From positions 31,525,906 through 31,589,905 of the forward strand of contig CM038221.1 in assembly GCA_021442155.1 (NCBI GenBank): DNA of 64,000 nt. Direction: 5' to 3'. The stretch comes from Cymbidium sinense. Its lineage: Eukaryota > Streptophyta > Magnoliopsida > Asparagales > Orchidaceae. Shown one piece after another: positions 51,301 through 63,275 of this stretch (position 1 is its first letter; the number at the start of each line of letters is the position of its first letter). Both the position numbers and the translations under genes were made by a program. Below the pieces are notes generated by a model, which did not search any database, was not told the DNA's origin, and worked only from the letters and a program-made list of their open reading frames with translations.

Positions 51301-51952
51301 ATTTGGGTATTTTTGGTAAGATGGGTTTGGTTTGGTTTGATTGAAATGATTTTGGCTTGGGTTTCTTTGATTATAGATTTCATTTATATTTGGGATGATA
51401 ATTGGGGAAATAATTGATTCATGAGAAAATCAATTGAGTTTGATTTAGAGTGAAGGAATTTTGGCTAAGTTCATGACATTAAATCATGTGGCTTAGAAAT
51501 GATTGATTTGATTTGATTTAGTTTGGTTGATTTGAATTTGAATATAGATTTGATTTGGGATGATTAAGAATTATGATTTTGGGAAAATCAATCAATATAA
51601 GGAAGAATTTGGCCAAGTCCATGGATTGAGTCATCTTAGGTTTGTTAATTTGATTTGATTTGGAATTTAAATATGGATTTGATTTGCATTTGGGAATGTA
51701 TTAAGTTTGAATTATGAATTTGATTTGTATTTGGGATGTATTGAGTTTGAAGTTTGGTTTGACATAAGAAGGTAAGTATGGATTTGGTTAAGCTATAGGG
51801 AAGGTAAGTTTCTCTAATCCTATGATTAACCTTTCTAAGTCTTTAGGCTTAGGTTAAGTGTTCACCTAATTGCTAGAAATGTCTTGTGACCAAGGAGAAT
51901 CTAGTGTCTATAAGACTCCTAATTCTAAGATATGAGTCCTGTGTCGTCAACA

Positions 51953-53146
51953 AAGATAGGTAAATCAAGGGCACACATCGCTTGATCGAGGATCAACAAC
52001 GTAGAAGATTGCAAGCACTAATAGAAATGATCTATACAAACTTGAGGGTAGGACACGATCTTAGTGTAATGCCCTCATGCCAAGGGCATAAGAGAGTCAA
52101 GATGATTTGATGATCGTCTCATGTCAAAGACATGAAGAAGAATTCACTGGGGAATCACACATGAATTGGATGTGAAATAAACTTATGCTTGGGCATAAGG
52201 AAGAAATCCACTAGGGATTGAGATTTGATTGGATTCATTCTAATTCATTTGATTTAATTTATGGAAGGGAGATCCACTGAGGATACATGCTTGAATCATT
52301 GGGATATGCTTTTTAATTTGTGTAAATGTGATATATATGAGCCTAAATCCATTGGGGTCAATCAATTTTTAATTTGTTATGGCTCCACTAGGGAGATTGG
52401 TTTTGAATTTAATTTATTTATTTAATTTGTTTGTATGATTTGGGATCCACTAGGGAGAAGGGTATGATGTAACTCCATTAGGGAGATCGATTTGGATTTA
52501 ATTTGATTTAGTTTGATGGCATATATGTTGGAGATATTTGCTTGGTTGAATTTGATTGACTTATTTTGGATTTGATTTATGGACCTACTGCAATAAACCC
52601 ATTCAAGTTTGCCTATCTGATTTACAAATCTAAAGTAATCTACCACTTGAGACAAACTAAGTGTTGCCTTTGATGTCAAGGGTTGTGATAAGAAGAAAGC
52701 GAGCACTTAAATCTTCCAAAGCGGCACTTGGTAAACAATAAATCAACGAGCTATAAGTGAGTATTGAGATCCTCATTCAAGAGTTAATTGATTTCATTTC
52801 ATTTGATTTGATTTGGTAGATTGAATTTATCTTAGTTTGATTTAATTTATGGGCCTATTGCACGATGGACCCAAGAGGGACATGTCGAAGAGTCATGATC
52901 TAAAGGGGTAGTCTGCCAAATGAAACTAACCAACCCAAAGGTTGCCTTTCAATGGAATGACTCAAAAGAAAATATAGAGACTTAGATCCTCCAAAGCTAA
53001 TGATGTGGATGCATAACAAATTAGACCACTGATCACTGAGTGATACTGGGACTTATGTCAACTAGAGTAGTCTGATTCATATAGAAGTTTTGACATTGCT
53101 AAAGATGATGTCCTTGGGAAAAGTACAGTGTCCTCCGATCCACAAG

Positions 53147-53205
<59 letters not shown>

Positions 53206-54000
53206 TATTTATATCTTTGTGTGGACCCTATTGGTGTGCGATGGACCTTACTGAGAAGGGGCTATGTTGGCATTAGCCTATCTCAGATTTACTAATCCAA
53301 AGGGAGACTCACAAAGATAAACCTTTCACCACAAGGCTACAAGAAAGAGGAACTCCCAATTATAATAACCCTGCAAGTGTCTAGATGGGGTCATAAGGGC
53401 ATGATCCAAATAGAGTGACCACAGGGGAGGTGTCACTAGGAGCGTTATCCTGATCCTTGAAAAGAAAGCCTATAGGTGTATAGTGGCCAACTCAAGGAGA
53501 ATGCTATGGGCTTACATCTGCCATGAGTGGTGTATCCATCGGGTGGGTCACATCACCATAACATCAACCAACCTAAGGTACCCATCGACAATAATCAAAA
53601 GAAAGCAGAGACTTACATCTTCATATGGAAATGATCATCGATAGTCTATCATCAGACATGATATCATAACACTATTAAGTGGAGTCAGAAGGACTAACTC
53701 ACTTGAAGTAGTCAAGAGGAATGGGGTCGTTCAGGGGACTTACCTTAAACATCAAGCATACTCGACCCAGTCAGTGCACGAAGGCTAGTCCAATAAGAAA
53801 GTGTATGAGACTTACATATTCTTAAACATGGCCAACATGATAGCTAAACCCAAAGAAGGCAACAACTAGTACTTCTCAGCGTTGCCAGAAGAAATCTTGG
53901 GAGACTTACATCCTCCTAAGAAAGAAATAACACCGGGTGAAATGCTAAGAATTGGCCCAACCTACAACAAATATCGAGAGTGGGCATTATATCAACTCAA
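51953..54000 (-). repeat. 3' UTR of the right Tat-like element with tandem repeats
   Basis: On the minus strand this matches the left 3' UTR: the 'cgagtatgc..gtaagtcccctg..tgactacttcaagt' segment (53700-53775) matches 3785-3850, the 'aacaccactagtggcacctcccctgtgg' type segment (about 53400-53460) matches 4265-4300, and the 'agatag..catagccccttctcagta' segment (about 53235-53300) matches 4985-5040. The part 51953-53100 is absent from the left copy. Repeat units with 'acttacatcttc' or a variant recur near 53508, 53611, 53812 and 53907. No gene is supported here; the frame at 54021-54224 is antisense to the element. Confidence 0.7.
53151..53202. repeat. (TA)26 microsatellite
   Basis: A perfect run of 26 TA units within the 3' UTR of the right element. 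Confidence 0.97.
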
Positions 54001-54194
54001 AGTAGCCCGAGACAAGAGATATGTGTTTGTTTTATGTGTTTGTGTGTAGTTTGTATTGTGTTGTGTTAAAGAAAATAGAATGCCGCTTGGGTTTTCTTAG
54101 CCCTACCCTAAACACATCGTGGTGGATTCGTAAACAAAGACATTTTCAATTTGAAGAGATTGACTTTGACAGGGGATTTTCATTGATGATTCCT

Positions 54195-54392
54195 TTCAAA
54201 CATGAATTTATAGTAGATTTCTAAGTAGGTAAGGAAGCATTTCTCCTATGATTGATAAGTTGATATGATCCTCCTTAGAGGCTTTCTCATGGCAAAAGGG
54301 TCTTCCCAAGTGGATTCAACTTGCCTATCTTCATGGGCAAATTGGTCTCCTTAGAACTAAAATAAGCTCCCACTTGAAAGCTCTAAAGAGGA
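54195..54392 (-). pseudogene. Integrase C-terminal end of the right Tat-like element
   Basis: On the minus strand the segment resumes integrase right after the giant LTR: it matches the left copy from 'tagagcttttcaagtaggag' (3412 on) through the 'TWEDPF'-type module (54297-54317) to the region corresponding to 3540-3600. The preceding part is at 61329, so the coding region is cut at one point and separated by 6.9 kb. Confidence 0.75.
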
Positions 54393-56499
54393 TGTTGACC
54401 TCACTTTTGGAGTGAGCTCTTAACCTCCTTCTTAGACTTAGGACTTTTCTAGACACTAAGAACTCAGTCATAAGACACTTAGTGATTAGGTGAACAATTT
54501 TAACCCAAATATAGAGACTTAGAAGTGTTAATCATAAGATTAGGTTATGCCTTAGTGTTTAAGGAAATTACCTATCCCATAGCCTAAACTCAATCTAGAT
54601 ACACTTTCTAAAATTAAACCTAGACATAATTCTCAAACCAAATCTCAAATTCAAATTCAAATTCCAAATCTAATTTCAAAATTTTACTCCAAATGATTGA
54701 AATCAAAAATCAAATTTAAATCCAAAAACCCCTTCCTAAGCCATATGAACCACATTCATAAGCTTTGCCAAAACTCCCTTTAAGTTAAATCAAACTCAAT
54801 TGATCTCTTTATAAATCAATTATTCCTTCATTTATATTCACAAATATAAAAAAAATCCAAATTCAAACGACCAAAACTATATCAAAAATTAAATCCAAAC
54901 TCCTAAATTTTCTTGGACTTAGCCAAATTCTATCCAGATCAAGTCAAAACTAATGAATTTTCTCTTGAATCAATCATTCATTCAATTATCTACAAATATA
55001 AATGAAACCTATAATCATCAAATCGAATCAAAACCAACCCAAGTCAAACCCAACCAGCCTTTTGACTTAAAATTTCAAATGAGCCAAAATCCTTAGACTC
55101 CAAATCGATTATTGAATTTATATTCCAATCTACTCATATATAAGTTCAACTAAACTCAAATCAAATCAAAACCAAGCCAATTGACCCACATAGGTCCACT
55201 TGACCTAAAGGACCAATTTGAGCCAACTTCTAATCCAACCCAAATTGGATTGAACCAAGCTCACTAAAATCTTCCACCATGATTTTTGATCACCCTAGGA
55301 TAATCAATTGCAATCAATTGGGCCAAACTAAGCCCAATTGGTCATTTGATCCAAATTGACCCAAATTTGCCTAAAGGACCAAATCGGTCAAATCATGATC
55401 TAACCCAAATTGATTGCAACCAATGGCTCAAATTCATTCCAAATTGATTATTGAACTTAACCAAAGCCATAATTAAATCCAATTTGATCAATCATGCCCA
55501 ATTGGTCCACTTGAGCCAACCTAGCCCAAATTGGCCTAAATCCAAATTAAATCCAAATTAATTCAAACCAAAGACCACATTCATCTTCAATTAACTAATT
55601 GAATATGAATCAATGCATAACCCAAGCTAATTTGGCCAATTTTTGGTCAAATGGGTCAATTTGACCCAAAATGACTCATATGACCCAAATTGGGACAAAT
55701 CCCTTGAAACCAAGAAAAATCCATTGGGGGCTGATTAAACTTGACCCAAACCCATTTGGGATGAGCCCAAAATAAACCCAACCCATTTAAACCCCTCATG
55801 AATCCTCCCTCACATAGGATTCCACCCAACCTCATTTAATTCTCTCCCATCACATGCACTAAACTCCTCCCTAACATTTGCATTGAATAAGACTGATCAT
55901 ATGGCAGCATGAGAGGACTTTAGGGCAAAAATCCAAAGTCTTCAATCAATCTATCATCCACCCCAACCACCCCAAGCAAGATGACAATCAATTTGGAGCC
56001 AAAAAATTCAAAAAATAATGAATTTTTGGCCATTATAAAAGGAGAAGGAGATGAGCCTTAGCTCTCTTCCTCCCACCATCATTCAACCCCCAAAATCTCC
56101 CCAAAGAAAAAAGGAACCCATCCCCCACCTCTTTGAGCCATTTTTGAGCTCAAAAACACAAATAATTGCTCTTCTCGTGAGGTGACAACATGGAGAAGGC
56201 AACATCAAGGAGAAAGGCTAAAGATCATTCCAAAGCTTTCTCACATACCTGAGTTCGCTCGATCTTCACCGCCATCAACATCATCCCATGAGGTAAACTG
56301 CTAAACCCAGAGTCCTTAGATTTTGTGTATTTTGTATTAATTTTCAATTTGGAAGTTTTCCTAGAAGCATTTTTTTTACTTTAAATCATCCAAATTAGGA
56401 AATAGAATTTTTTTGATGCGAATCGGCATGAAAGTGGGACCATTTGGACAAGTTTTGGCTTAGAAAATCTTTTTTTTTTTCCAAAAAAAGCCTGAAAAC

Positions 56500-56790
56500 A
56501 TTGTTCATCTGCTTCACCATCCAATCGCATCGGATCGGACGTCGGATCGTGATCGACGATCCGTGCCTTCGATTACTGATGTTATTCGGCCATCCGCGGA
56601 GGCGACGCTTTGGATCATGCGGATCACGCGATCTAAGCCTTTGGATAACCTGATGCGATCTGGACCATCTGATCGTGCGGTTCGCATGATCGGACGGCTC
56701 AGATCATATGCCGATGTAATCTCGCCTCGATCGTGATTTGACCGACCATCTATCTATGATCGGATGGTCCAGAAAGAGCACGTCATTTTT
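56500..56790 (+). promoter_or_regulatory. GC-richer, CpG-retaining block of the giant LTR
   Basis: Multiple 'gatcg', 'atcggacgg' and 'gcggatcacgcgatc' words are packed in about 290 bp inside otherwise AT-rich DNA. It corresponds in position to 7500-7870. The reading frame that crosses it (56444-56653) is not shared by other copies. Confidence 0.4.
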
Positions 56791-57037
56791 TTCTTCCCGC
56801 CCAAAGATGATGTCAATGCTACGCGTATTTCCTTTTTATAAGAAAAAATTAATTTAAATCATGTGAAACTTCAAAAATTTATAAATAAAATAAAATACTT
56901 AACCAACAATTGCAAACAATGGCTCATTGGATTCATCTTTCCGAGAGGAATCTAACAAATCTAAAATCCCCAAATTTTACTGAGTATTTTGAGCTTAATT
57001 TAAATTTTAGTGAAAATCATATTTCATTAATTAAACC

Positions 57038-57065
<28 letters not shown>
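57038..57065. repeat. (AT)14 microsatellite
   Basis: Perfect alternating AT run of 28 bases in the AT-rich middle of the LTR. Confidence 0.95.
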
Positions 57066-57069
<4 letters not shown>

Positions 57070-59135
57070 TAAGTTGAAATTTTAGATATAAACTAAAGTT
57101 AAAAGACACCTACCATAAAAATTTCAAGAAAAGGTTGATTTGGAGAAATTAAATTTTGAAGTTCGATTATCCATTTTAATAAAATAAATTAAATAAAATT
57201 GAAATTTACAAAAATCTTCAAAATGGCTTAAATCACTTCAATTGACAAGACTCTTAAAAAATTAATGTGATCTTTAATCTTAATGAACCCCAAACAAACA
57301 CTTATGATTAGAGATTAATCAATTAAGGAGTTATTTAAAATATAATCTAAAAATAATTTAAATATCAAATCAAAATCAAAAATGAAATAAACTTAAGCAA
57401 TCATTAATCAAATCTCAAATCAAAAAATATCATTAGAGAAAATTAAATTAAATATGATTAAACCTATTTAATAACAAAACTCAATTAAATGATTAAATCT
57501 TAAATCAAACTCAAAATTCAACAAATTTAGAAACCTAATCATTTAATACTAATAATTAAACCAAATAAAATTAAAGTAAACTTAATTAACATATGATTAA
57601 ATCACATCCATTGGAATAAGATAGTTAATTGACCATTAAATATTTCAACCTAATAACTAATTCAAACATGTTAATGAAATCAAAAAAAACATAATAAATG
57701 AGTCAAATCAAATAAAACTCTAATCATGAATAATCAAACTTAATTGAAATGAAATAAGCAATTAATTCACTTAATAATAATGATGGTAATAACAATAATC
57801 TTTTAATCAAATCAAACTTAAGTAAAATACTTAACTAAATCAAATCACTCACATATGGGAAAAGTCATTAATCTCTAATTAAACAAACCTTTAATTAATC
57901 TAATGATTTCAAATTTTAATTACCCTTAATTAAACTTAATTAACCAAACATCTAATCAATGCAAACTTAATAAATTAATCCACCATCTTAATAAACCAAA
58001 TTAATTTTATAAATCACATTAAAATTAATTCAAATCAAACACTTAACTAATCTACTAATTTGATCACATCTTAAAAACTAAAGTCAATTAAATTAATCAT
58101 ATTAAACTTAAACTTAATCAAACATACAATGCAATTAAATGCTAATCAAATCCTAATTTAAACTTAAATCATTAACTCACTAATTACATCATTAACCTAA
58201 ATAAATATGAAATCAAATTAAAATTAAACAAATCTTTATTTAATTTAGTAGTTAATTATACCTCTTAAATAAACTAATTAAGTTAATTAAATTAATCATA
58301 TTAAACCTAAGCTTAATCAAACATAAATGCAATTAAATACTAAACAAAACATAAATTAAACATAAATTATTAAGTCATTAATTACATCATTAATCTAAGT
58401 AAATATGAAATCAAATTGAAAATTAAACAAACCTTTATAATTAACATAACTACACTTCTTAATTAAACTAATCACATTGAACCTAAGCAAACACATAGAC
58501 CAATAAGGCTAATAAAATCAAATTAAATCAAATTAAGTTAAATTAAGAAAGTCTCTCATCAATTTAATATGTAATAAAATCAAATCTTATTCAACCTACT
58601 TAAATAAGATAAACTAATTAAGTATCCAATGTATGAAATCAAAATACAAATCAAACATTGATGAACATGACAAATGGATGTAATTAAAAATAAAATCCTA
58701 ATTACAAAGAATCAAACTCAATTAAAATCAAAATAAAATCTCAATTAATCTAATCTGATCAAAATATAAATGAATGAACCATAATCAAATCAAATAAACA
58801 TAAAGTCAAGTCACATAACCATAATCAAAGAAAAGAATTAAATATTAATTTAAAGGATATTGAATTATCAAGATTTAATTAAACCAAAACATCTAATATG
58901 AAATCAATCAATCAAAAATACATGAACTTAAATAAACTTAAACTTCATTAGATATCAAGGATATTAAATTATCAAGATGTAATTAAACCAAAATATCTAA
59001 ATCAAAATCAATCAATCAAATAATTAAACTAACTCAAATTCTAAGCTCTAAATCAAATCAAATGAATTACACAAATTCAAATGGGCTAATTAAGATACTT
59101 AAGGACATTGGTTAGTCTAGAGTTAGGATATATAG

Positions 59136-59163
59136 ATGAATTCCATCTATAAATGGAATTCAT
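59136..59163. repeat. Perfect 11-bp inverted repeat, 6-base loop
   Basis: atgaattccat at 59136-59146 pairs with atggaattcat at 59153-59163 around the loop ctataa. It lies about 0.7 kb before the TATA-like block of this LTR copy. Confidence 0.8.
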
Positions 59164-59870
59164 TGTACTCTTCATTCTTGAAAACCTAAACATCATTTTA
59201 ACCAAAAAAAAAAGTGAAATAAAAATGAAAAATAAATCATTAAATCATTTAAATTGAAATTACCCAAAGGTAAAATTTAAAAAAAATTGAAACTCCAAAT
59301 TGAAACTTAAACTAAAGAAGCCTAGTAAAGTCCACACAAGCCTTCACACACATTAGAATACTAAGTCACCACTTCTAGTGCAAAGTTAGGCGTTGTATGT
59401 ATGATGTTGTGTTTTGTTTTGTGATGTAATATTTTAGACTGGATGTTAGGGTGTATGTTTCAGTAGATTGATGACTATTATTACCCTAATCATATTTTCT
59501 ATGGGTTGGGGGGTCATTGTAATAAAATATAAATGCTTTATCAGGTGTGTTACTTAGCCCCTAAGCATAACCTATGTTAGATATGTGGGCTTGGTTACCC
59601 ATGTGGGTGCTAAGTCCAAATTATTCATATAACTGCTTAAGGTGTGTTTAGCTAACATTTATTTTGGTGTAGATTTAATTTTCCTATTTTTGATTATTTT
59701 GCATTAGAATTAGGATTAGTGTTATGGGGATTAGATGAGTAGTGGAAAGGCTTAGTCCTGGGTGCCTGTGATGCATTTGGTGCAAATCAAATAAAAAGAA
59801 AGAGAATGAAGAAATGAAAAAAAAAGACCCCCATAGCATGTATTATTTTATTTTATTTTTATAATCTCGG

Positions 59871-59886
59871 TTGTATAAGGGTAGAG
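59871..59886 (+). promoter_or_regulatory. TTGTATAAGGGTAGAG block, TATA-box candidate (right inserted LTR)
   Basis: Perfect copy of the shared block followed by 'ctcagctaccca'. It lies about 1.45 kb before the LTR end. Confidence 0.45.
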
Positions 59887-61328
59887 CTCAGCTACCCATC
59901 TTTTGTTCTATTTTTGGGGTGTACGGTGAAACCCAACCACACTAGCCTTTTATTCTTTTACGGTAGTCTATAAAATTGTTTGATGTTGTGTTTAGATTGC
60001 ATTATAACAATATGCTTTTCATAGTTTCTTTATGATGCTTGAATGTGTGGCTGATGCGTAGGCTCTTGGATAAATTAATTTTTCTACCCAATTAATAACT
60101 CATAACTAAAATTTTAAAATAACTCATAACCTCACATAAAGCCTAGGAATTAAATCAAGATAATAAAATTTTTAGCAACCCTTAGCTAAATGATGAATGT
60201 ATAATATCATGCATGTCATATTATTCCACTCTATTAAGAGGGGCTTCCATCTTGCCGAGAATCAAGGCTTAACCTATGAGAGCCTTTGGTGGAAGAACAC
60301 CCTTTCTCTCTTGATTTGCCCATAATCAAATTCTCATGCATTTAGGCATACAAAATCCCATAGCTAGTGTCAAAATAAGAGTCCAAAAGAATCAAATAAA
60401 AATTTGATAAAATTTGATTTGCATTAAGTCATGAATTCATACCACTCATGCTCTAGTCTCTTGGGAGTGAGTTTAAGGACTTAGTCTTCCTTCTAAATAA
60501 ATAATAATAGCCTAGCCATCTTGCAAAGCATAAGACTTGCCTACATGATTTAAAGCATAGAGGAGTTAGTCAGCCACTGGTAATAAGTCCAAAGTAGTGG
60601 TTTATTCTCTTGTGGAGGTAAACCATATACCCATTTTGCCTTAGATTTAGTCGTGCCTTTATTTTGTACCAAGGCTCCTTAGTTTAGAACTGAGGTAGAT
60701 GTTTCCTTTGGGCTATAATCATAAATCCTCACCTCTTAGGCATTTTCACAATCTTATGTGGAATTATAAGCCCCAGAATCTAATAAAATGTCAACTCAAA
60801 TAATTAACTCTTCAATTTTAAAAAATATAAAGCCCAATTATAGGTAGATTGGAATGCTCACTAGGCTTCCTAGTATCATGAGCATTTCCTACTTTCTCCC
60901 TTTGGATTCCAAAAAATAAGTCTTCTTTTCTATCCCATTTAATTTTCTAAAATAGCCAATCCTTTGATAGTCTTAACCTTGAAATCTTTGGAGACCCTAA
61001 TTATCTACTTTAATCAAGAGTATTCTTAAGAAATTCCCATTACTTATGATGTAATTAACTATGAGGGCTTGCCTCCATAGGAAACTTAACGAACTTGGCA
61101 TAAAATAAACCCTACTTTATTTTTTCATATAAAGTAGGGGAAAGATCTCTGGTATATTCAAAGACCCGTCATGCCTTATGAGTCCTTATTAGGTGATTAG
61201 GTCCATTATAGGGTGATGATTTCTATCTTTCGAGACAGTACAACATTCTTTAATGTCATACCTGATCACTTCAATAAGTACCCCCTAAGATCTGCATGGT
61301 GTCCCACTTCCCAAAAATTAACACCACG

Positions 61329-62215
61329 GTGAACCAACTTATTGTGAGGTTAAATCATCTTATTGCATAACTCGAGGTTTTAGCATGCCCATAGGAATCT
61401 CTCCTCCAAACTTTTGAGCTCTTCTAATTACAACTTGGCATTCTGCTACATTGTGATCTTGCTACCCACGATTATCCTTAGTGATGAAAGTTGGACTTCC
61501 AATGGTATGGACCCATACACTAAGAGGAAAGGAGTAAAATGAGTTGGAGTTCTGTAGGTAGTGCAGTAGGTCCACAAAGCTTCAATTAACTGCTTATGCC
61601 ACTGTCATTTGTTTTCATCAAGTATCTTCTTGAGTATTTGGATGAGAGTTTTTTTGAAGACTTCTATTAAGTCATTTTCTCTTGGATAATAGATGGTAGA
61701 GTATCTCCAATCAATGATGTGTCTCCGAGCAAAATTGTTGATTTTGGTACTTTTTGAATGTTGTACTATTATTAGATATAATTTGATGAGGTACCCTGAA
61801 TCTATATATGATATGGTTCTTGAAAAACTAGAGCACATGCTGAGTTGTGACCTTTCTGAGTGGAATTGCTTTCACCCATTTGAAAAAGTAGTCAATAGCA
61901 GCTAGGATAAATCGATGACCCTTGGAAGAAGGAGGATTGATCAGACCCACTATGTCAGTACCCCAATACTCGAATGGCCATGAGGCTAATATTGGATGAA
62001 GAATGTTGGGTGGTTGGTGTAAGACTACTCCATGTACTTGACACTAACGACATCACCTAGCTACATCCATTCAATCCATGATCACCGATGGCCAATAGCA
62101 CATTGGTTACGATCTTACAGGCTTCGTGCTTGTCTAAATAATGTAACCACATATGATCGAAAGACCGTCGGTATAAGACATCATCCACTAGGGCATAAGA
62201 AAGTGCCATTTGTTT
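61329..62215 (-). pseudogene. Integrase remains of the right Tat-like element, main part
   Basis: On the minus strand the HHCC region and catalytic core match 2490-3410 of the left copy. The stretch 61605-61838 corresponds to the second half of the core. The conserved 'DNG' aspartate has been lost (reads Asn-Asn-Ser near 61780-61790) and a stop follows shortly after, while the glutamate region 'YPREN.LIEVFKK' near 61650-61690 is kept. The domain is cut at 61329 by the giant LTR and resumes at 54392. It cannot encode a functional integrase. Confidence 0.8.
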
Positions 62216-62227
62216 CATCTGATGTGT

Positions 62228-62832
62228 TTATGACTTCTCTTGTGGTAGTTTTTCTTTGTTCAAGTAATCCATGAATGGTTTCCTCCAATCCAGCTCCTCA
62301 TCCTTTTTGGCAACGACAACCTCCCCTTCAAGAAGATATTTTTTGACGAGTTCAATATCAATAAGAGGTAGGACTTGCCTATTTTGGACCTCTATTGATA
62401 TGAACTTATCTTTCGAACATGTCAACTCTTTGGCGAGCTCAGCTAAAGTATTTAATATGATGTTTTCTCTTCGAGGGATCTTATAGATGGTCACTTCTAC
62501 AATTTAGGCCAACAACTCCATTGTATACTTATGGTAATGATGGAGCCTAGGCTGTAGAACCTTGTAGGACCCAGTGATTTGGTTGACCACTGATTGGGAA
62601 TCCCTAAAGATGTTGATGTTCTATGTTTATAGCAGATGGCTAACCTGCACTGCACTGAATTCCTCATATTTAGCTTCATTGTGCAAAGATCGATAGATAT
62701 GAGAATCTCATCATATCGCAACCGAAAGTTAGGAGAACTATTCATACCCATGCTTTTCCTGTGACCTAACGTGAGGAAGCAATACAACTGAACGAAGGGC
62801 GCTAAGAAATCTGTGAGTGCTTGCCCTTTCAT
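62228..62832 (-). pseudogene. Second, archaeal-type RNase H remains of the right element
   Basis: The minus-strand stretch 62497-62832 begins 'KGQALTDFLA', the tether that precedes this domain in Tat-type pol, but soon leaves the conserved frame. The stretch 62228-62494 encodes the end of the domain, including 'IYKIPRREN', 'LAELAKEL' and 'DWRKPFMDYLN', matching 2170-2410 of the left copy. A frameshift separates the two. Confidence 0.75.
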
Positions 62833-62934
62833 TGCACAGAGGGGTACGAAAGTAATGTCAAACTATGATAGGATCATGGGCCAACATGCCAACCGTCTAG
62901 ATAGCATCAACCATGTCATGAGATATTATAGTGG

Positions 62935-63275
62935 ATTGATTCTAGAAGTGAAGTTCACTTTATGAGATTGCCTATAATGTCATAGCTTTTGGGATGCAAA
63001 GATTAAAGCTAGGCAATGCTTCTCAATAGGTAGATAGTTTGCTTCAGTAGGGATTAGATGGCAGTTGAGGTAGTAGAGCATGTTATCCTTCCCTTCATCA
63101 TTTTCTTGGGCCAACAAAGCATCAAGGGAGTTATCTAATGAGCAATATAAAGTATCAAAGGCTTGCCTGGGATAAGGGCTACTAGATCTAGCGACATCAT
63201 CAAGTACTGCTTGACATATTCAAAGGCTCATTGGCACTTGTCATCCCACTTAAACTTAACATCCTTTTTGATAAG
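62935..63275 (-). pseudogene. First RNase H remains of the right element
   Basis: On the minus strand this matches 1265-1620 of the left copy: 'KFKWDDKCQ', 'ALDNSLDALLAQEN' and 'ANYLPIEKHCLAL'-like pieces can be read around small indels. No continuous frame remains. Confidence 0.7.

Larger units (their letters stand above)
38733..51952 (-). mobile_element. Giant LTR, inferred 3' LTR of the right Tat-like element (split and internally deleted)
   Basis: The copy consists of 38733-43925 and 51301-51952, interrupted by another copy at 43926-51295. It begins TATGGTG (a degraded TGTGGTG) and ends GTCAACA. Combined length is only about 5.85 kb because roughly 1.2-1.5 kb between the GC-richer block and the GGTCAA-rich zone is missing at about 43580. 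Its two outer flanks (gtcat, aagat) do not match, unlike the solo copies, and its inner end abuts the minus-strand 3' UTR and pol of the right element. This is the arrangement of a 3' LTR on the minus strand. A polypurine tract at 51953-51975 is not recognisable, which leaves some doubt. Confidence 0.6.
54393..61328 (+). mobile_element. Giant LTR (about 6.94 kb) inserted in the integrase of the right element
   Basis: The block starts TGTTGACCTC at 54393 and ends ..ACACCACG (degraded CACCACA) at 61328, in plus LTR orientation, opposite to the element that it interrupts. The flanks rejoin to the uninterrupted integrase sequence of the left copy ('gttggt.ca' with 'tcct..agagctttcaag'). The 5-bp flanks, gagga and gtgaa, match at only three of five positions, as expected if old, or if the boundary is misplaced by a base or two. 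It has the TTGACC zone (55020-55750), a GC-richer block (56500-56790) unusually rich in 'gatcggacgg'-like words, a very AT-rich middle (56880-59100) and the TATA-like block (59871-59886). The internal repeat units seen in other copies are missing. Confidence 0.8.

Noticed and set aside
51953..51990. Primer binding site after the LTR end, which would reverse the LTR orientation
   Set aside because: No TGG-starting sequence complementary to a tRNA 3' end is present; the first 20 bases do not resemble a known plant primer site.
56444..56653. 69-codon frame across the CpG-rich block of the right LTR
   Set aside because: Not present in corresponding blocks at 7500-7870 or 28910-29240; arginine-rich content follows from the 'cgatc' words.
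61693..62486. Plus-strand frames over the right integrase and RNase H (61693-61905, 62032-62274, 62271-62486)
   Set aside because: Antisense shadows of the minus-strand pol remains.
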